From Cavia porcellus (Eukaryota > Chordata > Mammalia > Rodentia > Caviidae), in NCBI RefSeq assembly GCF_034190915.1, contig NW_026947507.1:30680001-30744000 (forward strand): a stretch of DNA of 64,000 nucleotides, written 5' to 3'. Position 1 is the first letter of the stretch; every line of letters begins with the position of its first letter. This document shows positions 12,316 to 24,519 of this stretch, piece by piece. Under the pieces are notes generated by a model. It saw only the letters and a list, made by a program, of their open reading frames with translations, was not told the origin of the DNA and ran no database searches. Both the position numbers and the translations under genes were made by a program.

Positions 12316-14794
12316 GTAATTCTTAAAATTCACAGTCATGTGAGAAAGACCTTCATTTTGTTGCTGCCTGATGAAGCCAAAAATTTGAGAGCTAGAGCAA
12401 TGGAAAAAAAAAAAGGAGCATAATTGTCAAGAAGTTGGAGTCACAGGCACAAAACATACAGGCGGTGTTTCAGACAGGCGAACAGCATGCTGGGATGGCT
12501 GTAAACTTTCCAGTGGTCTCCATTTCGATGGTCACACTGCTGTTTCAGTATCTTTTATCTCTTTTTTTCTTAAGTACCTTCAACAGAGGTGATCTAAATA
12601 ATATTGCAAATCAATCCTAATTGTTTTTTAATTAGTCATACTCATGGGTAACCACACGTATTATTTTATATTTAGTAACTTTGCCTGAGCTGGAAATAAT
12701 TACTAGTTGTTCTATTTACATTAAAATGGTCCTCATGCCAATAAATGGGATATATCTGTAGATCTAATCAGGTTTCAATAATCTTACTCATTTTTTAAAA
12801 GCCCTGTTCTCTTGGTTTCTATTCTCTGCTCTGTTCTCACTGCCTTCCCTTTGCACTTTCTTTTGGTTATTGTTATTTTATTTATTGTTATGTCTTAACA
12901 TTTCCATTGGTACTTTTGGATACTGTTCCATTGTTGCCTTGTGTGCACAGTCTTCAATGAATACACAGATATTAATTAGTGAGTTCCTAAGATTCTCCTG
13001 AGCTGCCAGCAGCACTGGAAATCCTTACTTGGATACTCAAACCATCTTAAAGAGGATGTTTCCTGATGATCTTGTTTCCTAACCCTCCCTCCCTTTCTTC
13101 TACATTTTATATTGTAGTGAATATCTTTCTATTTCACTGATATCTTTTCTGTTTCCTGAGCATCTTCCTCTGGGCAGGTCGATATTATGATGAAAAAAAT
13201 GAAGTAATTCTTTTAAAGGGGCTCACCTATGAGTGGTAGAAAAGATGTGTGGACACAAGGAACCCAGAGCCTAGGTAATGAAATCACTGAGGAAAATGAA
13301 TAGGCCAACTGGACAGTATTGAATATTTATTTGAATTTTGTGTTCCTGAATTTAAACTGAAATCACTAAGTAGTTAGGTGACTTTTCTCTTTCTAGCATC
13401 AGCAACTTATGTACAAACATTGACAATGTTTATGTTTAGTGGAGATTTGGTTAGTATAGTGGTACCCTCTGTTGATGATATTAAATTTGTTTCAAGATTG
13501 GAGGGAATCTGGCTGTGTTTGTGTGGGGAAGAGGGCCATAGGTGTGTCACCTGATGTGAAATTTGAGAACAGAAGCAAAATTTTGTCAAATGCTTTTCTT
13601 TGAGAACCAAATTGTTTGGGAACAGCAATGTTTGTGAACTGAAGCATTACCGTATTGATTCTTTGCTTATAGAAAAATGATCCATCTTGTGACTATGAAG
13701 GAACTTTCAAGTCAAAACTCTCTCCATTTCAGCCCCCATGTAGGGAGACTTAAAACTTGTAAAACTACTGAGATAACTCCATTTCCCACACTGTTGAATA
13801 CAAAACTATTGCCAGATAATGAGTCATTCGTATGGCTTGAAATGCTCAGTCCCCTGTCTCTTATAGTTATTGACTTTAAAGATAAGACTAGTTTTAGTAG
13901 AAATTACTGCTATTGTCTGTAAATAATGTAACAGTGTCTTTGTTCTATAGTTGTACACAGGGAAACAGAACAAAGAGATTGATGCCTGTTGGTTAGTTTT
14001 GAATTTCTAGTTCCATCTTGCTTTAGACTCTCAGACTTCTAATTTAAGGATGAACAAGAGTTTCTTATTTTATTTTCATAAACTTTAGTGTATTTCTGCC
14101 CTTTGCAGAAAAAACTATTCTGACAAAAGATCAATTTGAGTGATTTTTGAAGAAAGAAAGGGCAAGGAAGTTGAAACTGTATGGCAAAGGGCCATTTTTG
14201 ATGAGGAATTATACGTAGAGAATGAAATAAAACAAATGATGGACTATGAGAAAGTAAATTTTTTGGAAGTGTTAATCATGTGGAAATATTGCTCCCAGAT
14301 AAGAAAAAAATGGCAGCCTTGGAGGAAACTTGCTTAAATTGAGTTACTGGCGATAATGCAAAGATTGGGGACTTTAAGGCTGCAGCTGTAATTGTGCCAG
14401 TGCACAGGTGAGGTGGGTACAGGTGGGAATTCAAGGCAGTGGGTGGTCAGATGTAGGTGCTGGAGAAAGTTTTGAGCTTGGTCACAATTGCACATACATT
14501 GGAAAGCTGGATAGAACTTTAACAAACTTTTACCATAGTTTGAATGTTGAAAGTGATTTGTAAGAGGAAAGAATCAAAATGACTTCGAAGTGGTAGCTAT
14601 GGACAAGGAAGATCTTGAGATACGCTCTGTGAAGTAGAAGCAATGGATTACATGCACAGAGGATTCGGTTAATGTCAGAGAATGACACTGATGAAAGACT
14701 GACTAGAGGAAGAGATGATAAATCAGGCAGAAGAATGTCTGCAGGATGGAGTGCAGCAGGGTGAAGGATGTGTGAACCTGGTGTGGGGATTTCT
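12316..14794. other. Mostly unique DNA
   Basis: About 2.5 kb without a recognised exon or confidently named repeat. The interval 13400-13640 (ending GAACCAAATTGTTTGGGAAC) has the feel of a decayed DNA transposon, but I could not assign it. Frames of 61-81 codons here carry no recognisable motif. Confidence 0.4.
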
Positions 14795-14910
14795 GTTTTT
14801 TTGAGACACGGTCTCCTTATGTAGTTCAGGCTGGCCTTGAGCTCATGGTGATCCTCTTGTGTCAGCCTCCTGAGAGCTGAAATTTCAGGTGTGTGCTACC
14901 AAACCTGGTA
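14795..14910 (-). repeat. B1 SINE, minus strand
   Basis: TTTTTTGAGACACGGTCTCC at its left edge, then GTAGTTCAGGCTGGCCTTGAG, GATCCTCTTGTGTCAGCCTCC and CAGGTGTGTGCTACC. This is the complement of the B1 body read from the A-rich tail to the 5' end. No internal duplication of the kind in the 36.4 kb copy is visible. Confidence 0.85.
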
Positions 14911-15177
14911 AGGATAAGGATCTTGATAATGATTGAAATCCTAGCCTGTTGGGTAAGACTAAGGGCTGACAGAAGTGTGGGATATTTTACAATTAGCTTG
15001 ATTCTCTTAAAGATAAACCTCCTCCTGCGGCAGCCTGCGGTGGCCTGGGTGTTGTGCAGCTGGGAGGCCAGAACACTGCTGCTGTTTTGGAGAAGAGACA
15101 GCTGCACAGTGGTTCCCCATCACTGCATTATGTCACCTGTCTCCCTAGCTCCTAATGATATATGGCTTTGTTATCAC

Positions 15178-15250
15178 TTTAACCTCCTTTAACCTCATTT
15201 CTTTAACCTTTTTTCTTTAACCTTCTAACCTTTAACCTTTAACCTCATTT
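15178..15250 (+). repeat. Short tandem repeat, TTTAACC-like
   Basis: Irregular reiteration of TTTAACCT/TTAACC units, at least seven times in about 70 bp, separated by short C/T spacers. It is not the vertebrate telomere unit in either orientation. Confidence 0.8.
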
Positions 15251-15289
15251 CTTGTCTTGTCCCAGCCCTACTCAGCAAATCGTCTAGAT

Positions 15290-15520
15290 TTCGCCCTTGC
15301 CTCTGATCTATGTATGTATTTTTCTTCTGCATGAAAAATGCCTTTTGCTTTCATTGCAGTCACTCTGGTTTTAGCTGACACTCGGTTATTATTCGTGATT
15401 CAACAGTGGCCTCACGTGCTCAGGGAAGCCTCTTCCACTCAGCAGAATTTGTATTCCCTGCCCCAGATATTCCATGAAATCTTTTATTCCTATCAGAGTA
15501 TCCAATACTGGATGTCATCT
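15290..15520 (+). repeat. Possible L2 LINE 3' fragment
   Basis: The order of words (GCATGAAAAATGCCTTTTGC, then CTCACGTGCTCAGGGAAGCC) resembles the L2 3' region in which a CTGGAATGCCCTTCC block precedes a TGAGGCCTTCC block. Weak and diverged. Confidence 0.3.
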
Positions 15521-15526
15521 TGAACT

Positions 15527-15554
15527 TTTAATTTAGCTCCTTAGCTAAATTAAA
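15527..15554. other. Perfect 12 bp inverted repeat with 4 bp loop
   Basis: The left arm TTTAATTTAGCT (15527-15538) and right arm AGCTAAATTAAA (15543-15554) are exact reverse complements around CCTT. No coding gene precedes it, so it is not interpreted as a terminator. Confidence 0.9.
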
Positions 15555-15765
15555 GGCAGAGTGACTTGGGTACCTAGCCTTTAAGAAAAGAGTCCTGTAA
15601 TAGCTACTTAATATGCATTGGTAGAATGGATGAATTGAACAGATTAAAAGGCAATGAAACAAATAACCTTTTGCTTGACTCTTTCTGGTGACTCACTACT
15701 TCTATGTCATTCATGCATGTTTTGCTACCCAAAACATAGTGATTAACATATCTGAATATTATACA

Positions 15766-15816
15766 CTCAAATATATATATAAGTATATATATACTCAAAT
15801 ATATATATGAATATAA
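15766..15816. repeat. TA-rich microsatellite
   Basis: ATATATATA runs interrupted by AGTATAT and CTCAAAT, with CTCAAATATATATAT occurring twice. Confidence 0.85.
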
Positions 15817-16264
15817 CTGAAACCCTGAAAGATATCTGATTTTTCTTGTATAGTTAGGGTAATTACAAATATTTTCCTTGACATAAAATCTCTGGTAGAA
15901 AATATTCTATTCAGTACTCCCTTTATTCTCCAATATGTAAGTATTTTGTGATTGCTCAATGATTTTCTTTGTAATCATTTTTTGTTCTAATACAATCAGA
16001 CAACTCTTCAGTACACGAAATTATAGCCAATATCCACATATAAAGTAGCATGAGCCCACGAGTAGGAAAATAAAAATCCACACTTTGATTTTACCAAGTA
16101 ACATTCTCACTGTCTATTCACTTCGTATAATGGGTCTCAGTATCTGAAAAGATTTCCAAGGAATCTGAAATTGAAGAGTAGAAGTCTGAATTTATACCTT
16201 AAATTACCTTATGCTTATTTCTGAAGTGTTTCTAAATTTGTGAAAACCACTCCACCTTCTACAT

Positions 16265-16540
16265 TTTGGGCCAAGTTGATATATGTAATAAATTTGATTT
16301 CAATATTTGAGCATAAATCTATAACCCATCTGGAGTTTGTTTTGGTTTATGTCATAAGGTAAGAATCAATGTTATTCTTTTCCCCAAATGGTTAGCCAGT
16401 TGTATCAACACCTTTTCTTGAATAATTCATATCTTTCCACTAGCTTAAAATGCCACCTTAATGATATACTAAAATGGCTGACTTAATTAGGATTCTTACT
16501 ATTTTTTCTATCCAATACTCCTGTTCTTTCTAGTGTCGTA
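16265..16540 (-). mobile_element. L1 ORF2 fragment, minus strand
   Basis: CATCTGGAGTTTGTTTTGGTTTATG, AAGGTAAGAATCAATGTTATTC and CCAGTTGTATCAACACCTTTTC are the reverse complement of the L1 ORF2 C-terminal region, the same region as at 10320-10420. Heavily substituted. Confidence 0.68.
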
Positions 16541-16546
16541 TTGGAC

Positions 16547-16582
16547 TCTATCTATCTAGCTATCTATCTACCTCTATATATC
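16547..16582 (+). repeat. TCTA microsatellite
   Basis: TCTATCTATCTAGC followed by TATCTATCTACC; about seven imperfect tetranucleotide units. Confidence 0.85.
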
Positions 16583-16584
16583 TA

Positions 16585-16750
16585 GGTTCAAATTCTAATT
16601 CTTCTTTGTAACATTGAGGGATACTTCTCTGAACCTCAGTTTACTTATTAACAAAAGAGGATGCCGTTAAATCGAGAATAGCAATATCATTTTTTTGGAT
16701 AGAATTACTGAGTATTAAGTAAATTCATCTATGTAATTACAACATGCATA
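16585..16750 (+). repeat. MIR SINE, plus strand
   Basis: GGTTCAAATTCTAATTCTTC, then CTTCTCTGAACCTCAGTTTAC, then a GAGTATTAAGTAAATTCATC-like block follow the MIR order (tRNA-related head, core, 3' part). It lies between two L1-derived blocks. Confidence 0.65.
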
Positions 16751-16849
16751 GTATATATATTATTCAGTAAACCAATAAACTCATAACCTAGGGAAATATT
16801 TGATGGGAAAATGTTCCTTCAATTAAATTTTGTATTAAAGCTTATTTTT

Positions 16850-17015
16850 TCTATTATTTCACTTCTATATTAACTTGTAGATTTAAGAATCACTTGTCAA
16901 ATTTCCAAAAGGTTTTTCTGATGATTTTGTTAGGGTTTATCAAACCTATAAATAAATTGGATGAAGGTTTGGGTTCCCTAAAAACAGAATCTTATTTATT
17001 GTTTGTCTCAGCAAA
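16850..17015 (-). mobile_element. L1 ORF2 fragment, minus strand
   Basis: AAGAATCACTTGTCAAATTTCC and TTGTTAGGGTTTATCAAACC followed by TATAAATAAATTGG resemble the complement of the L1 ORF2 segment upstream of the one at 16265. The two may therefore be pieces of one old L1. Confidence 0.45.
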
Positions 17016-17990
17016 ATTAGAAGAGCCTTTTCATTTCTCAAGGTATTTATTCATAGATATAGGATAAATTTTACTGTCGTTGTAAACAGAATCAGTTTTT
17101 AAACTTTTACTTTCATGCGATCACTGCTGATATTGTGTATTGAAAAGTTATTTTTTTCAATATGCATTTTGTAACACACCTTTCTTGAACTGTTTGAACC
17201 TAAGAAGTTTCCATTTAAATCACTGAATTCTCAGATGGATTATTTTGCAGACATATTTTTCTTGTTTCATTTTGTAACATAACAACTTCACCTTTGCACT
17301 GTTTTCCTGTATTTTTGGCTATGTATATATGCATATGCATGCACAGACCTTGGTAAATATGCACCTACTGTACTAACATATCTAGCTTGTTTTCTTTTCA
17401 CCTCATTGCTTTGTCTGTCTTGCAGAATCATACAGTATATGTAAGACTTTGATCTAAGAACTTATAGCCAAGCAACTATTTGATTTTAACCACACCCCAC
17501 TTTTTTCTACTACTTTTCAGATTGATTTTCTATTGAGAACATCCACCATGGCATTGCAGTAGATCCTTATGAAAATGTTTTCATGTAATAGTTTCTAATT
17601 ACACTGAATTATATTTGAAAAATTTGTCAAAATCAACTGTGGCATAGGCTAACATAATGCCATTTAATTCTAGAAGTGTTTTAGTTTTTGATTAATGGCA
17701 TGTGTTTAATATGTAATATAATTTTGTGAATGCTAAATTAACTTGTAATTTTATTAGTCAAGTTGATTTAGTGGCTTGGGAGACAGCTTTCAGTAAAAAT
17801 TGCCCCCTAATTTTTCCTACCTTCAAGCAAAACCTCACATTTTTTATGTTGCTTAGGTTTTTCTTATCATTTTAGAGCCTGTCTTTTCGGGATTTTTTCC
17901 CCTTAATTTGGAACTGATGTGAAAGGACTACCATAACTTACCTGGTTTTCTTCTTTTCCACCCTATCATCCTGATTTAAATATTTTTCAT
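17016..17990. other. Unique AT-rich DNA
   Basis: No repeat or exon recognised. Confidence 0.5.
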
Positions 17991-18330
17991 TCATTTTTTT
18001 CCCTCATTTATACCACAAGCTCTTAACATAGGTACTATGCTAGGTACTGAAAAACAGTCAACAATGGAAAAGGAAAGAACTCCTGATTTCATGAAACTTG
18101 CGGTTCTTTGTAAGAAACGTAAGTTTTTAAAAGGTAAAAGTACAACCATGTTACATGCGTAGGAAATAATTGGTGGATTTGAAAACCAGAGAAAGATTAC
18201 CAGGTGGAATGGATCTTCTGCTGAGAGGGAAAACTGAGCAGAGATTACCTGGGAAACGCCAGGAGAAGAAATTTCTAGGCAGGGAAGCAGCTTGTACAGT
18301 GGCCCTGACATATGATGAAATTATTTATGT
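17991..18330 (+). repeat. Ancient mammalian interspersed repeat, family unresolved
   Basis: The word order matches a common old mammalian repeat I cannot name with certainty (L2/MIR age class): TAGGTACTATGCTAGGTACTG, then ATTTCATGAAACTTGCGG, then GGCAGGGAAGCAGCTTGTAC and GTGGCCCTGACATATGATG. A 106-codon minus-strand frame lies entirely within it and is not treated as a gene. Confidence 0.5.
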
Positions 18331-18559
18331 GGAGAACTGAGGAAAAATTTGATGTGGCTTAGTTACAGAAAACCACAAGAAAGGAGTTGAAAAGAAGCTG
18401 GAGAGAAAGCTGTGTGCATTCTTCTGTAAAAACAGTTGTTCTCTAAGTGCTATCGAGGCCAGTGAGGTGCTCTATGCAGATGTTGTGACTGATTGCATTT
18501 ACCACTTTACTTAACAACCCTGGAGTCCCTACTACTTACTACATACTAACATACATGTC

Positions 18560-18745
18560 TAACTGGCAGAGACATAGCAGAGACTAAAGAGACAAAAAGC
18601 TCTGTCCTTAGGCTGCTTAAAATGGCTTGCAGTTTCCATAGATCACAAGAGGCCTCACAAGAGGAGGTGACTTGTAATCGAGAATCTGAAGAGCCATGAG
18701 ACCCTGGGTGATGGTGAAGGATACAAAACCTGATGAATACAAGGA
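18560..18745 (+). repeat. Second copy of the unresolved ancient repeat
   Basis: CAGAGACATAGCAGAGACTAAAGAG, GCTCTGTCCTTAGGCTGC and GAGGAGGTGACTTGTAATCG repeat the order of the preceding element (tracts for 'amount', 'loss' and 'GGAGGTGAC' boxes), again heavily diverged. Confidence 0.4.
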
Positions 18746-18920
18746 CAGTAGAAGAAGCAATTGTCTATGTGTGTTTAATGTACAACCACTTAAGTAGGGA
18801 ACATAAAATAAATCCCAGCGATAGTAGAGAGTGAGAGAAGGAACATATTAAGCTTTGATGAAGGTAAGATTTTTTGGCTGGATGGAGAATAAAGAAGTGG
18901 CTCCAAACATGAGGGAAAAC

Positions 18921-18980
18921 ACGTACACATGCATGCACACATATGCACAAACACACATATACACAGATGCATACACATGC
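18921..18980 (+). repeat. CA-rich imperfect microsatellite
   Basis: ACACATGCATGCACACATATGCACAAACACACATATACACAG-type alternation over about 60 bp. It produces Cys/Val-rich minus frames that are not genes. Confidence 0.85.
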
Positions 18981-21640
18981 TGTTTGATAGAATTCAAAGG
19001 AAAATATGTCAAGAAAAGATAGCAATTTGATTGTTAAATCTGCTGAATGACAAGGATAAACACTTCAACACATTATTTTGAGTTTAAGGCCTTGAAAGTT
19101 ACTAAATCATTGCTTGTAAAAATACGAAAAGAAGAAAATGTTAAAATAGCACCTGAAAGAGATTGCTCAATTGGAAAGTGCATGGGTACCTTGGAGACAG
19201 CATCTCTCCAGTAATCATGAAAGGCATTAATTTGTTTATTGTTGTTCTCCAATATCAACTAATCTCTTTGTAACTGATGATGCTGCTTCTTAAGAAAAAG
19301 AGAAAATGTCTTTTTCTTTGTGTTAATTTAGTTTTGAGTTCAGTGATTCACTACCTCAGCTTCCCGCTACCAAAGATAAATGAAATCTCCACCTAACATC
19401 ATTTTACAAGGCCTGATAATTTACAGAAAGACTTAGTCTTAGAGCTAATCTGAGGTGGAATTAATCAACCATTAATCTCTTTCTCACTTTTCAGTTATTT
19501 ATCAAGTTACGTCAAGAGACAAGGAAAAATCATAATTATTTAGAACAATCATCATTAATTAGTAATACTTATCAGGACAAATTTTTAACTTTTTTTAACC
19601 TCTGAAGGATTATTCTAATGTTAGAATAAAATAAAAATGTCTGTAATGATGCTGAATCTTTCATCTTAGAAACTTAACATAAACCAATTACTTTGGAGCT
19701 AGAAGCAAAAGGGTAATAGGCTGGATGTCACAGTCTTTAGAGCATTAGCAAAGTTATAGAGCTAAACTTTCTAGGAAAATCACATCCTATAATTTTCTAT
19801 AATTTTTAACTTTTGCCATGATTAAAGACTCATTCTATTTTACTGTCTCTTAATGGAACTGTTTGTTAGCCACACTTACAATATCTATATTAAGTCAAAT
19901 TAACCTTATCTCCTCTCATATTTTTAATATTTTCAAAAATCTATAAGTCTTAATCTATGCCTTAGACTCTAAACTACACACTGAGTGTCATATATAGAGT
20001 TAATAAAGCCTGACAAATAGTGATATTTTAAATATAGTTACTCCTGGGGTTCTTCAGTTGCACAAACAAATATGAACATCAGGAAATTTGAGGATGATCT
20101 TTTCACATCTAATATAACTTTCAAGATGATTTCCTCTTTAATAATTTTTTTCATGAGGAGCAATACCTTCTCATTCAGAAAAGAAAGAAATCATCCTGGA
20201 TTCCCTGGAAAGGTAATAATACAAAATCATCCTGATGCACTAAACAGCTAAGTAATACTTTATTCATTATTTAGGAAAATGTGGAAATCTGAAACATTTT
20301 GGCAGTAGATATTGTACCTACTACTTGCTACAGCAAATGTGAAGATTCAGATGTGAATCTTCCTCATTAATTTACATCCTCGTTGTGCTGTATGTATATG
20401 TAAAGTGTGACTTGCTTACCACTTAACTCCAACGAGGGCAAAGTCCAGAGTAGTACCTTAATAAAGAAGACTTTTTTTGCTTGTTTGTTTGTTTGTTTTG
20501 GTAGAAAATGGTTTACCACCATTGTCAATTTAATTATATTACAGATAAATTTAACATTGTGATTTATTGTCTAAGACATTTTGTTTGGTATTATAAAGAC
20601 TGTGCTTAAAAAGGCCAGGGCTCTGGGGGTGTTTGAGCAATTGTGGCTGTATGAGCTGAATATTGATTTGTTGGTTTCTCTGAAGAACATTTAAGTTTGT
20701 TAATTCATTAGAAAAAACCTTTGAAATAGCTCTTATTTACCTGTTTTTTTTCTTATTATAGTACCACTCTATGAATTTTTTTGTTTCTGTTTCTAAGGTG
20801 GTATATCTTCAAAAATTATCTGATTGAAACGCCACCAATTGAATTTCATTAAATTTTAATTGCTATGACTAAGAGGACACGTGTCTTACTATAGAAATTT
20901 TACCATGGAGTTGTAATAATCGTCTAGTTTAAGAACAGCCACTTGGATTTTTTTTCCTGAGACTATATGATGGAAATTAATTTTTTTTCTAAGGGAACTG
21001 TATCCTATCTTGTAGCCAAACAAGTAAATTTTATATCCTGGCATAGGTAGTCTACTAGTTTCTGATTGTTGTAGGGTAAGAATCTTACAAAATTACTGAC
21101 TTTTACTCTGAATTTAAAATTCAATACATGTCTACTATACAAAACTTGAAATAGAAATAATTAAAAAACATTTCCTACTAATATAGAAGCAAAAATTTTG
21201 ATTATTTTTAGTATTGTATATTGAGAAAGTTTTTCATTTACATACAGTTACACATGCATGTACTACTTTGTGTAACAGTGATATATTGAAAGTAGCTACT
21301 TAGTATGCTAACATTCAGCCACATTAATACTGACTTCTCTATTGTGTGCTATTAAGATTTTCATTAAATCTTATTTTCTCATTTGTTATGGTATGATATG
21401 ATATGCAATATATACAAATAATATATTTATGATTATGAAAATGCCACTAAAACAAATGATAGACACTGACTTTAAAATAAAATTTGAATGTCTTTACAAC
21501 TGAAATTCCTTTAACCCCTCTGGATCACTGAGCTCTTTTATTACTTTTTCATTGATTTTCTTATAGTTTTATATGTTAATTGATTCCCTAATAAGTCATT
21601 TCTTATGTTTTGCATTTTTTGAACTTCATTATAAATAATG
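18981..21640. other. Unique AT-rich DNA with one GTTT repeat
   Basis: No exon or repeat family recognised apart from a (GTTT)n run at 20478-20499. The part from about 19440 to 19620 is rich in ATTA/TAAT words without simple repetition. A poly-purine/pyrimidine bias is absent. Confidence 0.45.
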
Positions 21641-22240
21641 ATTATATGCATTCTTTTTCATCAGCTTACTTTTTTCACAAAACAATAGGCTTAAGAGATT
21701 CCTTTGAATTCATACGTATAGTTATATTTGATTTATTTTAATGCTTATGTATTATTTTATTGTTCAAGCACAATTTATTTTTACTTGCTCCTTTTGCTGA
21801 ATAATTAAATGGTTTCCTTTCTTCCTCTTTTTGGTTGTTATGACCAAGGTTGGTAAACCTGTTCCATATGTCTCCTGGTTCTCTTGGGTGACTACCATTG
21901 GTGAAGCTACTGAATAACCAAATATTGGAATTTGAAACTTTATTTTACAATGCAATATTTTATAAAATGCTTATGTCAGTTTATATAATAATCAAAAATG
22001 GGTAAGTGTTTCTGTTACTTCACATTTTTGTTCGTAATAATTTCTTACATGCCATTTAGCTTTTAGCAGGCTGGTGAATGTAAGAAATTACAATAAAGTA
22101 GTTTTAATTTGCACTTTTCTCATTTATGGAACAGAGTTGCTTTTCATATGTTACTAGTTACTTCTTCCCTTTTTACTTAATGTATTTTGCTAAAATCTTC
22201 ATCTTTTTATCCTTATTGAGTTTGAGAATTTACCATACCA
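21640..22240 (-). mobile_element. Old L1 3' region, minus strand
   Basis: Landmarks in reverse L1 order are: GGTTGTTATGACCAAGGTTGG after an AAATGGTTTCC block (21808), TTCCATATGTCTCCTGG (21863), TTTTAATTTGCACTTTTCTC (22103), and CTTCATCTTTTTATCC (22197). Old L1 copies show this succession on the minus strand between the 3' UTR and ORF2 end. No usable reading frame remains. Confidence 0.62.
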
Positions 22241-24342
22241 CTATACACAGTACATTTTCACTCATTCATTGTATACGTTGCAAGTATTAGCATGATTTGA
22301 CTTGTCACTAGATGATATCGTCAAACAAAATCTTTTTATTGTAACCAAGTAATATATGAATTTTCCCTTCCTTGTGTGTTTTGGTTATGCCACCTACCAA
22401 ACATCACAGGAACTCTCATTTAAATTTATCTAAAAGGTTAAAAGAATAACAAAGAAACATCCATAAATAGGGGTTTTTGAGGACCACCCAAGAAGGCTGG
22501 TTTAACTGTAGCAAAATCAGTCAACAAGACTACATTACAAGTTCAGACCAGAAAGCACATGAATGGCAGATGGGCACAGTCTCCTGGACCATTGTAAAGA
22601 GTTTACCTTTACTATAAATACCATGAGAAATTATACGATGTTGTAGAAGAAAAGTGCCATAATCTAAATGGGGTTTATGAGCACTCTAGCTTGTGTCTTG
22701 AGAATAGATTGTAAGGTCGAGAGCAGAACCAGAGGGATCATTTAGGATGCTATTATACAAAAAGTTTCATAAAAAGATCAAAATGAATAAAAAACAGTAA
22801 CACGCTTGAACTGATCCATGGAAAAGTAGAAAATCTGAAGAGCATTAGGTTCTCCATTTAAATTAGCAGGTTAAATTCTGCCTTCCCAGTCTAAAAGGGA
22901 AAACTACAAACAAAAATCAAATCCTGGTGGTTCAGACAATTTTATAGGAGAGGTCTAGCAAACACGTGAAGAATGTTTAATTTTATTCTTGGAGGAGCTC
23001 GTCTAGAGATAAGAAAATGGGTATACAGCTCAAGTAGTTTTATGGGTAGTGCTATAATGTGCACAGTAAAGTAAGATAAGAATAGTAAAAGAAAATCTTT
23101 CATGAATTTAAACCCAAATTATGAAACTGTAATGAATAAAAATATAGTACATTATATTAGACTTCTAAAATTTAACAAATTTTGAACTATCATATCACCC
23201 CAATTTTTCTCCCATTAAATGTCAAATTTTCTTAAGTGAGTTAAGGCTTCTTATTGCATGTTTCTTTAAATAATACTCAGTATTAGCTCAGGATAACCAT
23301 CTTGGTCCTAAAAAGTATTATGTTTTCATTTTAAGAATATCAACATGTGGACCTTTGTCAGCTCTTTCTGGATAAACTTTTCAATTTAATATCAGTCAGT
23401 GCTGGATTAGGGAAACAGAAGCCACTCTGCATATCCAGTAATGCAAGCAAGTACAGTGTTAGCAAGGGCTTAATGCATTATTGGAAAAGCTAGGGGAAAA
23501 GACTACAGGAAAGCAATTTGAGAAGACCAGAAGAGTTCTGTTTCATATCAGCAATCTTAGCCTTGAAGATCAGAGGATAGGCACAAAACCAGTTTATGGG
23601 GATTTTTGAAATCTATAAATCTCGAACAGATGGACAGTCAGAACTCATAAAGTGGTCTGCAAACCATCACCTGCCTTGTCTAATCCACATACATGCTGAC
23701 TAGAAAGCCCTCCTTTCCACTTTTCCCCTCCATCTCTCTGAATTTCTTTCAGGGACAAACTTGGTGTGGTACAATGTATATGGAGAAAGCCTTTATCAAA
23801 AGAATCCTAGACTTAAAAGTTAACTGTGGTGGTGATAGAAGGTAAAGCAGAATTTTCCTATTCCTTACTCAGACATTTGATTCATTTTATATTGTTTTAG
23901 CCACATTAATGTTTGTATCTCATAAATTATAACTAGTAATGCAAATGAAGTCTTTTAGAAGTCTGAATCGACCTCCCATATTGAGCTAGCTCTTATTTCC
24001 TGGTGTTACCACATATTTTATGATTTGTGTCTCAAAGGCTGATGGTGTTTGAAACAATCTACAGAATGTCTTGGAGGGTTGGTTTGATGGGCTGTTTTTC
24101 CAGAGAAGATTTATTATATTTCTACCAGGAACTTATACACTGGTACCAACCAGAGATCACTTTAAATTAAATTCTCAGCTTGTAGGTTCAGAAGCCATGT
24201 AGATAGTGTCAGTTTCATGCTGAAAGCTGTTTGAGAGTGAGACTCTGGTTATAGTTCCACAGTGGACATTTTATCCACTCACTCAGAACTGAGACCATAA
24301 GAAAATTTACATGCTGATTTTCTTGATAAAGTTCATTTTTTC
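22241..24342. other. Mostly unique DNA; possible decayed LTR at 23395-23720
   Basis: The stretch at 22680-22760 recalls the downstream part of the unresolved ancient repeat seen at 18 kb. The stretch starting CAGTGCTGGATTAGGGAAAC (about 23396) looks like an MLT-type LTR 3' end in reverse, but it is too diverged to call. No coding feature seen. Confidence 0.35.
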
Positions 24343-24437
24343 AATTATTTTTGAGATAGGCTCTTACCCTGTTGCCCAAGCTAGATTTTAACTCATGGGA
24401 TCAAGTGATCTAAAAGCGTGTGCATCATGCCTGGCTT
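24343..24437 (-). repeat. B1 SINE, minus strand
   Basis: ATTTTTGAGATAGGCTCTTACC, TTGCCCAAGCTAGATTTTAAC, GATCAAGTGATCTAAAAGC and TGTGCATCATGCCTGGC are the complement of the B1 body from tail to 5' end. Diverged and lacking the internal duplication. Confidence 0.75.
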
Positions 24438-24519
24438 GTTTACTTGAGTCTATGTCACTTAGCTAATTATTTTCTTTACCCCACCTTTTTCTTCTTCTCC
24501 TCTCTGCTTTCCATTGTGA

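Noticed and set aside
15178..15250. Interstitial telomeric repeat
   Set aside because: Units are TTTAACC-like, not TTAGGG or CCCTAA in any phase.
15527..15554. Intrinsic transcription terminator
   Set aside because: No T run follows, no gene precedes it, and the DNA is eukaryotic.
17991..18311. 106-codon minus-strand frame as a gene
   Set aside because: It coincides with an ancient interspersed repeat read antisense.
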